Source: Pseudomonas sp. HAR-UPW-AIA-41
Lineage (GTDB): Bacteria; Pseudomonadota; Gammaproteobacteria; Pseudomonadales; Pseudomonadaceae
DNA length: 64,000 nucleotides
Assembly (NCBI RefSeq): GCF_002304225.1
Contig: NZ_NSLB01000004.1
Location: 310,001-374,000 of the forward strand
Direction: 5' to 3'
Shown: positions 48,321-56,927 of the stretch, in pieces
How the letters are laid out: every line of letters starts with the position of its first letter
Numbering within the stretch: position 1 is the stretch's first letter
The notes under the pieces: generated by a model
Seen by the model: the letters and a program-made list of their open reading frames with translations, nothing else
What the model was told of the DNA's origin: nothing
Databases searched by the model: none
Program-made: the position numbers and the translations under genes

Positions 48321-49430
48321 ATGAGCGATTCTCAGGCAAACGACATCCTGGTCAGTTTCCGCGGCGTGCAGAAGAGCTACGACGGCGAAGCGCTGATCGT
48401 CAAAGATCTCAACCTGGATATCCGCAAGGGCGAGTTCCTCACCCTGCTCGGCCCGTCCGGCTCCGGCAAGACCACCAGCCTGATGATGCTGGCCGGTTTT
48501 GAAACCCCCACCGCCGGGGAAATCCTCCTCGACGGCAAGGCCATCAACAACGTGCCGCCGCACAAGCGCAACATCGGCATGGTGTTCCAGAACTACGCGC
48601 TGTTCCCGCACATGACGGTGGCCGAGAACATGGCCTTCCCGCTCACCGTGCGCGGCATGAACAAGACCGACATCGCCGAGCGGGTCAAGCGCTCGCTGGC
48701 CATGGTCCAGCTGGACAAGTTCCGCCACCGCTACCCCGGCCAGCTTTCCGGGGGTCAGCAGCAGCGCGTGGCCCTGGCCCGCGCCCTGGTGTTCGAACCG
48801 CAGCTGGTACTGATGGACGAACCGCTCGGCGCGCTGGACAAGCAGCTGCGCGAACACATGCAGATGGAGATCAAGCACATCCACGAGCGCCTCGGCGTCA
48901 CCGTGGTCTATGTGACCCACGACCAGGGCGAAGCCCTGACCATGTCCGACCGCGTGGCCGTGTTCCATCAGGGCGAGATCCAGCAGATCGCCCCGCCGCG
49001 TGACCTCTACGAGGCACCGAGCAACACCTTCGTTGCCCACTTCATCGGCGAGAACAACCGCCTGCCGGGCACCCTGGTCAGCCGCGACGGTGAGCGCTGC
49101 AGCGTCAAGCTGGCCCGCGGCGAAAACGTCCAGGCCCTGGCGGTCAAGGTCGGCGCCAGCGGCGAGCCGGTCAGCCTGTCGATCCGCCCCGAGCGTGTGC
49201 GCCTGAATGCCGCCAGCGAGCACTGCGCCAACCGCTTCAGCGGCCGGGTCGCCGAGTTCATCTACCTGGGCGACCACGTGCGCATCCGCATGGAGGTCTG
49301 CGGCAACCCGAACTTCTTCGTCAAACAGCCCATCGCCGAACTCGACCCCGCCCTGAGCGTGGGCGATGTCGTGCCGCTGGGCTGGCATGTCGAGCACGTC
49401 CGCGCCCTCGATCCGCTGCTGGCGGAATGA
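48321..49430 (+). CDS. Polyamine-type ABC transporter ATPase (PotA-like), system 1
   Basis: The protein has 369 residues. Walker A GPSGSGKTTS, Q-loop FQNYALFPHMTV, signature LSGGQQQRVALARAL, Walker B LVLMDEP and H-loop VTHDQGEAL are all present. A C-terminal TOBE domain has SIRPERVRL and RVAEFIYLGDHVRIRME. It drives import together with the next three genes. ATG 48321 follows AGGTG. The substrate is not readable; family members carry spermidine/putrescine, and related compounds are also possible. Confidence 0.93.
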   Translation: MSDSQANDILVSFRGVQKSYDGEALIVKDLNLDIRKGEFLTLLGPSGSGKTTSLMMLAGFETPTAGEILLDGKAINNVPPHKRNIGMVFQNYALFPHMTVAENMAFPLTVRGMNKTDIAERVKRSLAMVQLDKFRHRYPGQLSGGQQQRVALARALVFEPQLVLMDEPLGALDKQLREHMQMEIKHIHERLGVTVVYVTHDQGEALTMSDRVAVFHQGEIQQIAPPRDLYEAPSNTFVAHFIGENNRLPGTLVSRDGERCSVKLARGENVQALAVKVGASGEPVSLSIRPERVRLNAASEHCANRFSGRVAEFIYLGDHVRIRMEVCGNPNFFVKQPIAELDPALSVGDVVPLGWHVEHVRALDPLLAE

Positions 49431-49492
49431 GGTAGTCCCGCTACGCGTTACAACAGCCAAACCCCATACCCTGCACCGTGGAGACAACAACA

Positions 49493-50536
49493 ATGAGCAC
49501 CGCAACCCGCAGTACCTTTAGTCTCGCCGGCCTGGCCCTGGGCCTCGCCGCTGCATCCTCGGCCATGGCCGCCGACCTCACCGTGATTTCCTTCGGCGGC
49601 GCCAACAAGGATGCCCAGACCAAGGGGTTCTACCAGCCGTGGGAAGCCACCGGTAAAGGCAAGATCATCGCCGGTGAGTACAACGGCGAAATGGCCAAGG
49701 TCAAAGCCATGGTCGACACCAACAGCGTGTCCTGGCACCTGGTCGAAGTGGAGTCGCCGGAACTGGCCCGTGGTTGCGATGAAGGCATGTTCGAGGAGAT
49801 CGACCCGGCCATCCTCGGCAATCCCAAGGACTACGTGGAAGGCACCATCCAGCCGTGCGGCATCGGTTTCTTCGTGTACTCCACGGTCATGGCCTACAAC
49901 GCCGACAAGCTGAAAACCGCCCCGCAGGGCTGGAGTGATTTCTGGGACGTGAACAAGTTCCCGGGCAAGCGCGGCCTGCGCAAGGGCGCCAAGTACACTC
50001 TGGAATTCGCCCTGATGGCCGACGGCGTGGCGCCGAAAGACGTCTACGGCGTACTCGCCACCAAGGAAGGCCAGGACCGCGCATTCAAGAAACTCGACGA
50101 GATCAAACCGCACATCCAGTGGTGGGAAGCCGGTGCCCAGCCGCCGCAGTTCCTCGCCTCCGGTGACGTGGTCATGAGCTCGGCCTACAACGGCCGCATC
50201 GCCGCGGTGCAGAAGGAAAGCAACCTGCAGATCGTGTGGAACGGCGGCATCTACGACTTCGACTCCTGGGCCATTCCGAAGGGTGCCAAGGATGCCGATC
50301 TGGCCAAGGAGTTCATCGCCTTCACCCTGCAACCGCAGCAGCAGAAGGTCTACTCGTCCAACATCGCCTACGGCCCGGCCAACAAGAAAGCCGTGATGCT
50401 GCTGGACCCGGCGCTGGGCAAGGACATGCCGACCACCAAGGAAAACATTGCCAACCAGGTGGCCATGGACGTGACCTTCTGGGCCGACTACGGCGAGCAG
50501 CTGGAACAGCGCTTCAACGCCTGGGCGGCCAAGTAA
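49493..50536 (+). CDS. Periplasmic substrate-binding protein, polyamine type, system 1
   Basis: The protein has 347 residues. A signal peptide ends after AMAA (residue 24 or so). The mature part has LTVISFGGANKDAQTKGFYQPW and YDFDSWAIPKGAKDADLAKEFIAF, typical of the SBP family 1/PotD-like proteins. ATG 49493 has GGAG upstream; a GTG 5 codons before is less likely. A hairpin downstream could raise its expression relative to the permeases. Substrate not determined. Confidence 0.9.
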   Translation: MSTATRSTFSLAGLALGLAAASSAMAADLTVISFGGANKDAQTKGFYQPWEATGKGKIIAGEYNGEMAKVKAMVDTNSVSWHLVEVESPELARGCDEGMFEEIDPAILGNPKDYVEGTIQPCGIGFFVYSTVMAYNADKLKTAPQGWSDFWDVNKFPGKRGLRKGAKYTLEFALMADGVAPKDVYGVLATKEGQDRAFKKLDEIKPHIQWWEAGAQPPQFLASGDVVMSSAYNGRIAAVQKESNLQIVWNGGIYDFDSWAIPKGAKDADLAKEFIAFTLQPQQQKVYSSNIAYGPANKKAVMLLDPALGKDMPTTKENIANQVAMDVTFWADYGEQLEQRFNAWAAK

Positions 50537-50573
50537 GTTTCAACAGTGGTGCCCTCTCCTGACGGAGAGGTTT

Positions 50574-50630
50574 GCGAGAGGGGCGCCCCGAGCCCCTCTC
50601 ATCCCTCGCCTGTCTTGGGCGAGGGTGTTT
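50574..50630 (+). terminator. Two hairpins between binding-protein and permease genes
   Basis: First GAGAGGGGC/GCCCCTCTC (50574–50600), then CCCTCGCC/GGCGAGGG (50603–50625) followed by TGTTTTA. The second has the form of a weak terminator. Such attenuators keep binding protein in excess over permease. The rest of the 119-base gap is not coding. Confidence 0.65.
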
Positions 50631-50655
50631 TATCCCGGTGTCTCTGGAGCCCGCG

Positions 50656-51903
50656 ATGGCCACTACCGTTTCCCTCACTGAATTCGCCGGACTGACGCTG
50701 AAGCAGAAGCTGGCGCGTGCCGAACGCATCAACCGGCTCAAGGCCCAGGGCCTGATCCTGCCGCTGCTGCTGTTCCTCTTTGTCGTCTTCGTCCTGCCGA
50801 TCGCCCTGCTGCTGTACAAGAGCGTGGAAAACCCGGAAGTGGTACGCAGCCTGCCGCGCACCGTGGAAGCCATCGCCAGCTGGGACGGCCGCGGCCTGCC
50901 CGCCGAGCCGGTGTACAAGGCGCTGGCCGTGGATCTGGCCGAAGCGCGCAAGCAGCAGACCATCGGCGACCTGTCCAAGCGCATGAATATGGAACTGGCC
51001 GGCTACCGCAGCCTGATGGCCAAGACCGGACGCGCCCTGCCGTTCAAGCAGGAACCGGCTTCCTACAAGGATGCCCTGGAGAACCTCGACGAGCGCTGGG
51101 GTGACCCCGCCTACTGGCAGGTGATCCGCCGCAACAGCAGCGCCTTCACCAGCTACTACCTGCTGGCGGCACTCGACCACCGCATCGACGATCTCGGCGA
51201 GCTGGCGGCCGCCACCCCGGATCAGTCGATCTACCTGGATATCTTCGCCCGCACCTTCTGGATGGGGCTGGTGATCACCCTGCTCTGCCTGGTGCTGGCC
51301 TACCCGCTGGCCTACCTGCTGGCCAACCTGCCGACCCGCACCAGCAACCTGCTGATGATTCTGGTGCTGCTGCCGTTCTGGACCTCGATTCTGGTGCGGG
51401 TGGCGGCGTGGATCGTGCTGCTGCAGTCCGGCGGCCTGATCAACAGCACGCTGATGGCGCTGGGCATCATCGACCAGCCGCTGCAGCTGGTGTTCAACCG
51501 CACCGGTGTGTACATCTCCATGGTGCACATCATGCTGCCGTTCATGATCCTGCCGATCTACAGCGTGATGAAGGGCATATCGCCGACTTACATGCGCGCC
51601 GCCATCTCGCTCGGCTGCCACCCGTTCGCCAGTTTCTGGCGCGTGTACTTCCCGCAGACCGTGGCCGGTGTCGGCGCCGGCTGCCTGCTGGTGTTCATCC
51701 TGTCGATCGGCTACTACATCACCCCGGCCCTGCTGGGCAGCCCGAACGATCAGATGATCAGCTACTTCGTCGCCTTCTACACCAACAGCACCATCAACTG
51801 GGGCATGGCCACCGCCCTCGGCGGCCTGCTGCTGCTCGCCACCATGCTGCTGTACGTGGTGTACAGCTGGCTGGTCGGCGCCAGCCGTCTGCGTCTGGGT
51901 TGA
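50656..51903 (+). CDS. ABC transporter permease (PotB-like), system 1, with large periplasmic loop
   Basis: The protein has 415 residues. The first membrane helix is at about 33–57. A roughly 130-residue hydrophilic loop (58–190) separates it from the other helices, which carry the binding-protein-dependent permease domain. The EAA-type loop is RAAISLGCHPFASFWRVYFPQT. Short PotB proteins lack this loop. ATG 50656 has GGAG upstream. It pairs with the following PotC-like permease. Confidence 0.9.
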   Translation: MATTVSLTEFAGLTLKQKLARAERINRLKAQGLILPLLLFLFVVFVLPIALLLYKSVENPEVVRSLPRTVEAIASWDGRGLPAEPVYKALAVDLAEARKQQTIGDLSKRMNMELAGYRSLMAKTGRALPFKQEPASYKDALENLDERWGDPAYWQVIRRNSSAFTSYYLLAALDHRIDDLGELAAATPDQSIYLDIFARTFWMGLVITLLCLVLAYPLAYLLANLPTRTSNLLMILVLLPFWTSILVRVAAWIVLLQSGGLINSTLMALGIIDQPLQLVFNRTGVYISMVHIMLPFMILPIYSVMKGISPTYMRAAISLGCHPFASFWRVYFPQTVAGVGAGCLLVFILSIGYYITPALLGSPNDQMISYFVAFYTNSTINWGMATALGGLLLLATMLLYVVYSWLVGASRLRLG

Positions 51904-51919
51904 TCAGGAGAACATCGAC

Positions 51920-52747
51920 ATGCTCAGTCCGTACAAATCCCCGATCGAGAAACTCTGGTTCTGGACCCACCGCAGCCTGTGTGCCCTGGTCCTGCTGTTC
52001 CTGGTCCTGCCGATCCTGGTGATCGTGCCGCTGTCGTTTAACTCCGGCAGCTTTCTGGTCTACCCGCTGCAGGGCCTGTCCATGCGCTGGTACGCCGATT
52101 TCTTCACCTCTGCCGAGTGGATGCGCTCGCTCACCAACAGCATGATCGTCGCCCCGGCAGCGACCCTGCTGGCCATGGTTTTCGGCACCCTGGCGGCCAT
52201 CGGCCTGACCCGCGGCGAGTTCCGCGGCAAGGCGCTGGTGATGAGTCTGCTGATCTCGCCAATGGTCGCCCCGGTGGTCATTGTCGGTGTCGCCAGCTAC
52301 CTGTTCTTCGCCCCGCTGGGGCTGGGCAACAGCTACATCTCGCTGATCCTGGTGCACGCCGTGCTGGGCGTGCCCTTCGTGATCATCACCGTGTCGGCCA
52401 CCCTGCAGGGTTTCAACTACAACCTGGTGCGCGCCGCCGCCAGCATGGGTGCCTCGCCACTGCTGGCGTTCCGCAAGGTGACCCTGCCGCTGATCGCCCC
52501 CGGGGTGATTTCCGGCGCGCTGTTCGCCTTTGCCACCTCGTTCGATGAAGTGGTGGTGACCCTTTTCCTCGCCGGCCCCGAGCAGGCCACCCTGCCGCGG
52601 CAGATGTTCAGCGGCATCCGCGAAAACCTGTCGCCGACCATTGCGGCAGCGGCGACGCTGCTAATCGGTTTTTCCATCGTCATGCTGCTGACGCTGGAGT
52701 GGCTGCGCGGGCGCAGCGAGAAGCTGCGGACTCAGCAGCCGGGCTGA
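51920..52747 (+). CDS. ABC transporter permease (PotC-like), system 1
   Basis: The protein has 275 residues and six membrane segments. The EAA-type loop is RAAASMGASPLLAFRKVTLPLIAPG; SFDEVVVTLFLAGPEQATLPRQMFSGIRE is typical of PotC. It starts 16 bases after the first permease and ends before a strong terminator, closing the ABC operon. Confidence 0.92.
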   Translation: MLSPYKSPIEKLWFWTHRSLCALVLLFLVLPILVIVPLSFNSGSFLVYPLQGLSMRWYADFFTSAEWMRSLTNSMIVAPAATLLAMVFGTLAAIGLTRGEFRGKALVMSLLISPMVAPVVIVGVASYLFFAPLGLGNSYISLILVHAVLGVPFVIITVSATLQGFNYNLVRAAASMGASPLLAFRKVTLPLIAPGVISGALFAFATSFDEVVVTLFLAGPEQATLPRQMFSGIRENLSPTIAAAATLLIGFSIVMLLTLEWLRGRSEKLRTQQPG

Positions 52748-52762
52748 ATACCGGAGCTGTAT

Positions 52763-52796
52763 ACAAAACGGGCGCCTTGGGGCGCCCGTTTTGTTT
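52763..52796 (+). terminator. Strong terminator after ABC system 1
   Basis: The stem ACAAAACGGGCGCC/GGCGCCCGTTTTGT with loop TTGG is followed by TTTC. It is almost perfectly symmetric. Confidence 0.92.
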
Positions 52797-52830
52797 CAAT
52801 GACACAACAAAACAACCAATACGTTCAGCC

Positions 52831-53396
52831 TATTGCCGAAGTGGTCGGACAGCATGGGTTTCGCCCACCCGGGCGACCTTCTTTTGCCAGTCGCGGCAAA
52901 AGAAGGCAAAACGCTTGCCCCTCCATACGGCCCCGGCTGCGCCGGGGTTCGCTCCCTCCATCATTGCTCCGAGGGTCGGCGTACAAGGCCCATCCATGGA
53001 CCTTTACGCCTTTCGCGGCCATCCGGGCCGCTCATCCCTCTGCGCAACGATTCCGTTCGCCCTTCTGGCAAGGGGCGTTTGGCGCGCTTGTAACCTCGCG
53101 GCGAAGACATGGCTTTGAACTGCCTGATTCGGACTCTCAGGCAGCACTAGGTGCCCCTTTCGTCCGGCTGAGAGCAGTCGTTGTGTAGAGGGGTAAGCCG
53201 CAGGGAGCGGCGCAAGCGGCGATGGGCCAGGGATGGCCCTTCGCCGAGGCCCCTCGGAGCAATGACGGAACGAAGGCACCCGGAGCGCAGCGCAGGGCCG
53301 GATGACGGGGCTAGACCTTTTGGTTCCTTTTGGGGCCATGCCAAAAGGAACTCGCCCAGCAGGGCGAAACCCATGCTGTCCGGCTACTTCGGCAGT
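52831..53396. repeat. Long inverted repeat pair (about 565 bp)
   Basis: The left end (from 52831, ATTGCCGAAGTGGTCGGACA…) and the complement of the right end (to 53396, ACTGCCGAAGTAGCCGGACA…) match, and both continue into GCATGGGTTTCGCC, then a CTTTTG-type stretch. They are two related units, head to head, around a central TGCCTGA/TCAGGCA hairpin (53121–53143). Translations in both units look like copies of one spurious protein beginning MGFA, on opposite strands. I see no transposase. Together with its flanks it fills the 718-base gene-free stretch 52748–53465. Confidence 0.8.
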
Positions 53397-53465
53397 GAGC
53401 AGCCTCCCGCTCTGGGTTCCAGCGAACAAAAACTTCTGCCAGAGCAGGCATTTTGCCTAAAAACC

Positions 53466-54848
53466 TCAGCGCGGCTTTTTCCCCGCCGGTTTGCCACCGA
53501 GCTTACTCCCCGCCTTGGCCCCACCACCGCCCAGCTTGGGCACCTGCCGCACCGCCTTGACCTTGGGCTTATCGTCATCGCCCTCGAACCAGCGGCCCAG
53601 GTGAATATTGCCCTTGCCACCCGCCGACGCACCGCTGCCGGGAACCAGCTTCTGCTTGGGCTTCTTCGGCTTTTTCAGAATGGCGCCCCCCGGAGCCGTC
53701 AGCGGCACTCGGTGATCGGGGATGAAGTCCGGCTCGTCCCGGCGCTGCAGCACCTGACCGATCAGGGTCTCGATGGCGGCAAGCTGATCCACCTCGTCGG
53801 CACATACCAGCGAGATCGCCTCACCGGTCGCCCCCGCACGCCCGGTACGGCCGATGCGGTGCACATAGTCCTCGGCCACGATGGGCAGGTCGAAGTTGAC
53901 CACCTGCGGCAGGTCGTGGATATCCAGACCGCGGGCGGCGACATCGGTGGCCACCAGAATCTGCACCTCACCGGCCTTGAACCGCTCCAGCGCGCGCAGA
54001 CGGCTGGGTTGCGGCTTGTCGCCGTGAATCGCATCGGCGCTGACGCCCTGCGCCAGCAGCTCCTCGACCAGCGCATCAACCCCCTTGCGCGTCTTGGCGA
54101 ACACCAGCACCTGCCCCCAGCGCTGCTGCCCCAGCAGGTGCAGGAACAGCTCGGCCTTGCGCTTCTTGTCCGCCGGAATCAGCCACTGCTTGACGCTCTT
54201 GGCCGCGGCATTGCGCGGGCTAACCTCGATCGACAGCGGGTTGCGCAGCAGCTCCTTGGCCATGGCGCGGATAGCGTCGGAGAAGGTGGCGGAAAACAAC
54301 AGGGTCTGGCGCTTTTTCGGCAGGGCGCAGAACAGCTCGTCCAGCTCGCGGGCAAAGCCCAGGTCGAGCATGCGGTCGGCCTCATCCAGCACCAGCGCCT
54401 GCAGCTGTTCGAAACGCACGGCGTTCTGCCGGTACAGGTCCAGCAGACGACCGGGCGTGGCCACCAGGATGTCGATGCCCTTGCGCAGTTTCATCATCTG
54501 CGGGTTGATGCTCACCCCGCCGTACACCGCGTAGCAGCGCAGCGGCAGGTTCTGCCCATAGGCCAGCAGACTCTGCTGCACCTGCTCGGCCAGCTCGCGG
54601 GTCGGCACCAGCACCAGCGCCCGTACCGAGTTGCTCGCTACCTGAGCGCCTTCCATAGTCAGTTTTTGCAGCAGCGGCAAGGCAAAACCGGCGGTCTTGC
54701 CGGTGCCGGTCTGCGCCGCGGCGAGCAGGTCACGACCCTTGAGCACCGCCGGAATCGCCTCTTTCTGCACCGGCGTCGGCGTCTGGTAATCAAGGGCGTT
54801 GAGGGTGACGAGCAGCGGCTCGATCAGGCCAAGGGCAGCAAAGGACAT
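53466..54848 (-). CDS. rhlE: DEAD-box ATP-dependent RNA helicase (RhlE-like)
   Basis: The protein has 460 residues. Motifs in order: Q motif (TPTPVQKEAIP), I AAQTGTGKT, Ia PTRELAEQV, II DEADRML, III SATFSD, IV–VI to HRIGRTGRAG. A basic, Gly/Lys-rich tail (GGGGAKAGSKLGGKPAGKKPR) begins around residue 395. This fits RhlE-type helicases acting on ribosomal or messenger RNA. The start is ATG 54848 (MSFAALGL). Its stop is 70 bases beyond the inverted repeat. Confidence 0.92.
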   Translation of the reverse strand: MSFAALGLIEPLLVTLNALDYQTPTPVQKEAIPAVLKGRDLLAAAQTGTGKTAGFALPLLQKLTMEGAQVASNSVRALVLVPTRELAEQVQQSLLAYGQNLPLRCYAVYGGVSINPQMMKLRKGIDILVATPGRLLDLYRQNAVRFEQLQALVLDEADRMLDLGFARELDELFCALPKKRQTLLFSATFSDAIRAMAKELLRNPLSIEVSPRNAAAKSVKQWLIPADKKRKAELFLHLLGQQRWGQVLVFAKTRKGVDALVEELLAQGVSADAIHGDKPQPSRLRALERFKAGEVQILVATDVAARGLDIHDLPQVVNFDLPIVAEDYVHRIGRTGRAGATGEAISLVCADEVDQLAAIETLIGQVLQRRDEPDFIPDHRVPLTAPGGAILKKPKKPKQKLVPGSGASAGGKGNIHLGRWFEGDDDKPKVKAVRQVPKLGGGGAKAGSKLGGKPAGKKPR

Positions 54849-54884
54849 GGGGCAATACCGGGTCAGGCTCAAAGACCCGCTAGT

Positions 54885-55778
54885 TTACTCTGCCGCCCGC
54901 TTTTGCGCCCGCCACTGCGGCAGACCGATGAGCAACACGGCGGCGAGAATCACCGCCATGGCCAGCCATTCGGCCGCATTGATCTGTTCGCCGGCAAAGA
55001 CGATACCCAGCAGCACCGCCACCACCGGGTTGACGTAGGCATAGCTGGTGGCCGCCGCCGGGCGCACGGTCTTGAGCAGATAGAGGTAGGCGCTGAAGGC
55101 GATCAGCGAGCCGAACACGATCAGGTACAGCAACGCACCCCAGCCGGCCAGACTCGGCGCCTGCTCCAGACGCTCGCCAGTCAGCGCGCTGGCGGCCAGC
55201 AGCACCACGCCGCCGCCGAGCATCTGACAGGCCACCAGCATGAAGCCCTGGGGCAGGTCGAGCTGCTTGCTCCACATCGAACCGAACGCCCAGCTGGCTG
55301 CGGCCGACAGCAGCAGCGCGGCGCCCAGCGGGCTGGCCTGCAGGTTGTCACCCAGATTGAGCAGGGCAATGCCGAGCAGACCCAGAGCAATCCCGGTCCA
55401 CTCCAGCGCACGCGGACGCTGCCCCCAGAGCAGGCCAAACAGCAGGGTGAACAGCGGCACCGTGGCAATCGCCAGCGCCGCCACCCCGGAGGCCACGCCC
55501 AGATCTTCAGCCACGGTCACCGCGCCGTTACCGATGCTCAGCAGCAACACGCCCAGCACACCGGTGTACAGCCACTGCCGGCGGGTCGGCCAGGGCGCAC
55601 CGCGCAGCCGCAGCAACGGCAGCAACAGCAGTGCAGGAATGACGAAGCGCAGACCGGCCATCAGCAGCGGCGGCCAGGATTCGACGCCGATGCGGATCAC
55701 CAGGTAGGTCGAGCCCCAGATCAGATACAGGGCGGCAAAGGCACCCAGAAGCAGCCAGGTCGAAGCACGGGAGGTCAT
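54885..55778 (-). CDS. EamA/DMT-family transporter (YedA/RhaT-like)
   Basis: The protein has 297 residues and about ten membrane segments in two EamA repeats. Conserved LYLIWGSTYLVIRIGVESWPPLLMAGLRF and LYLLKTVRPAAATSYAYVNPVVAVLLG are present. These are metabolite or drug exporters with varied substrates. ATG 55778 is chosen; a GTG 11 codons upstream is possible. Not linked in function to its neighbours by anything I can see. Confidence 0.88.
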   Translation of the reverse strand: MTSRASTWLLLGAFAALYLIWGSTYLVIRIGVESWPPLLMAGLRFVIPALLLLPLLRLRGAPWPTRRQWLYTGVLGVLLLSIGNGAVTVAEDLGVASGVAALAIATVPLFTLLFGLLWGQRPRALEWTGIALGLLGIALLNLGDNLQASPLGAALLLSAAASWAFGSMWSKQLDLPQGFMLVACQMLGGGVVLLAASALTGERLEQAPSLAGWGALLYLIVFGSLIAFSAYLYLLKTVRPAAATSYAYVNPVVAVLLGIVFAGEQINAAEWLAMAVILAAVLLIGLPQWRAQKRAAE

Positions 55779-56010
55779 GACGGTTACTCGGCACGGTGGA
55801 TCAGTCTGCACTGACGTCGTAGGCCTGAACAGGAACAGTCAGGCGCCAAAACTGTTCCGTTATGCCTCCCACTGGGGATATCGGTGACAGTCGTGCACCA
55901 GTGCGAGGCAGTCGTTCTACGAGCACTCCCGTGCCAGAGCGCTGTCACCTCTTGGCATGGACCCTGCTTTACCGTTCAGTATCTCGCACACAATGATCGG
56001 AGAGCCGCAC

Positions 56011-56843
56011 ATGCGCGCCAAGGAACTGAAAGGCTGGACCATGGCCCTGAGCCAACTGTTCGCCATTCCCAACGGCCGCCCCCGCCTGCGCGGACTCTGC
56101 CAGTGGCTGGAGTCGCTCTGCCCCGTGGATCACTTCGTGCTGTTCGCCTACGAAGGCGACCACCGCCCCCTGGCGCTGTTCGACACCTTTTCACCTGAGC
56201 GGCGCGCCATCTATGTGGACGATTACCAGGCCGGCCCCTATCTGCTCGACCCCATTTACCTGGCCTGCACCCGGGGACAGCGCCCGGTCTCTACCGTCTG
56301 CGGCAACTGGCGCCGGACCATTTCTACCTGGGCGAATACTTCCTCAATTACTACCAGCGCACCGGCCTGACCGAAGAAATCGCCTTTTTCATTGCCCTGC
56401 CCGACGGCGCTACCGCCGTACTCTCGTTGATGCGCCGACAGAGCAGCCCGGCCTTCAGCCGTGACGAGTTGCAGTGGCTGGATGCCGCCGCCCCGGCGGT
56501 GGAGCAGGTGGTGTTCGAAGCCTGGCAACAGCAACGCAGCCGCCAGCCGCGCCCGGCCAGTGACCGGGATCAGCCTCTGCGGGCAGCCTTCGAGGAGTTC
56601 GGCGCCGGCGTGCTCACGCCACGCGAGCAGGAAATCGCCCGGCTGCTGTTGCGCGGTCACTCGAGCGCCTCGGTGGCCGAGCAACTGGGCATCAGCCCGG
56701 GCACCGTGAAGATCCACCGCAAGAATCTCTACGCCCGCCTGGACATCGGCAGTCAGGCCGAGTTGCTGGGTCTGTTCGTTCAGGAACTGGCCGGACGCGC
56801 CGGCACCACAGACCTCCCGGACCTGCAGCAAGCCCGCGCCTGA
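56011..56843 (+). pseudogene. LuxR-family regulator interrupted by a frameshift
   Basis: Two parts in different frames together give one full LuxR-type protein of about 277 residues. The first part (from ATG 56011, GGAGAG upstream) reads to a point near 56284–56290. There CCGGT seems to lack one G: with CCGGGT the reading continues as R-P-G-L-Y-R-L-R-Q-L-A-P-D-H-F in the second frame. The second part ends with a GerE HTH (LTPREQEIARLLLRGHSSASVAEQLG). It lies directly upstream of ABC system 2, so it may once have controlled it. A sequencing error is possible. Confidence 0.8.
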
Positions 56844-56847
56844 GGCC

Positions 56848-56863
56848 TATCCCCGAAGGGATA
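56848..56863. promoter_or_regulatory. Palindrome TATCCC-CGAA-GGGATA upstream of ABC system 2
   Basis: A perfect 6-base inverted repeat with a 4-base spacer lies just after the LuxR pseudogene and 65 bases before the ATPase start. It resembles the spacing of the palindrome at 48193–48212 but has a different core. Possible binding site of the LuxR-type protein. Confidence 0.4.
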
Positions 56864-56927
56864 TATACGCCCCGGGAGGGGGGTTGTTAGCGTCGCCTTG
56901 TCCCTATACGACTCAGGCGAGGCCCCG

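Noticed and set aside
52799..53429. Several small open frames in the inverted repeat (for example 52833–53093 and 53147–53374)
   Set aside because: They are copies of the same non-coding unit in opposite directions; no domain is visible. Treated as spurious.
53181..55814. 877-codon open frame on the plus strand through the repeat, helicase and DMT gene
   Set aside because: It runs across two well-supported minus-strand genes and a repeat; the composition (Gln, Arg, His) is that of a shadow frame.
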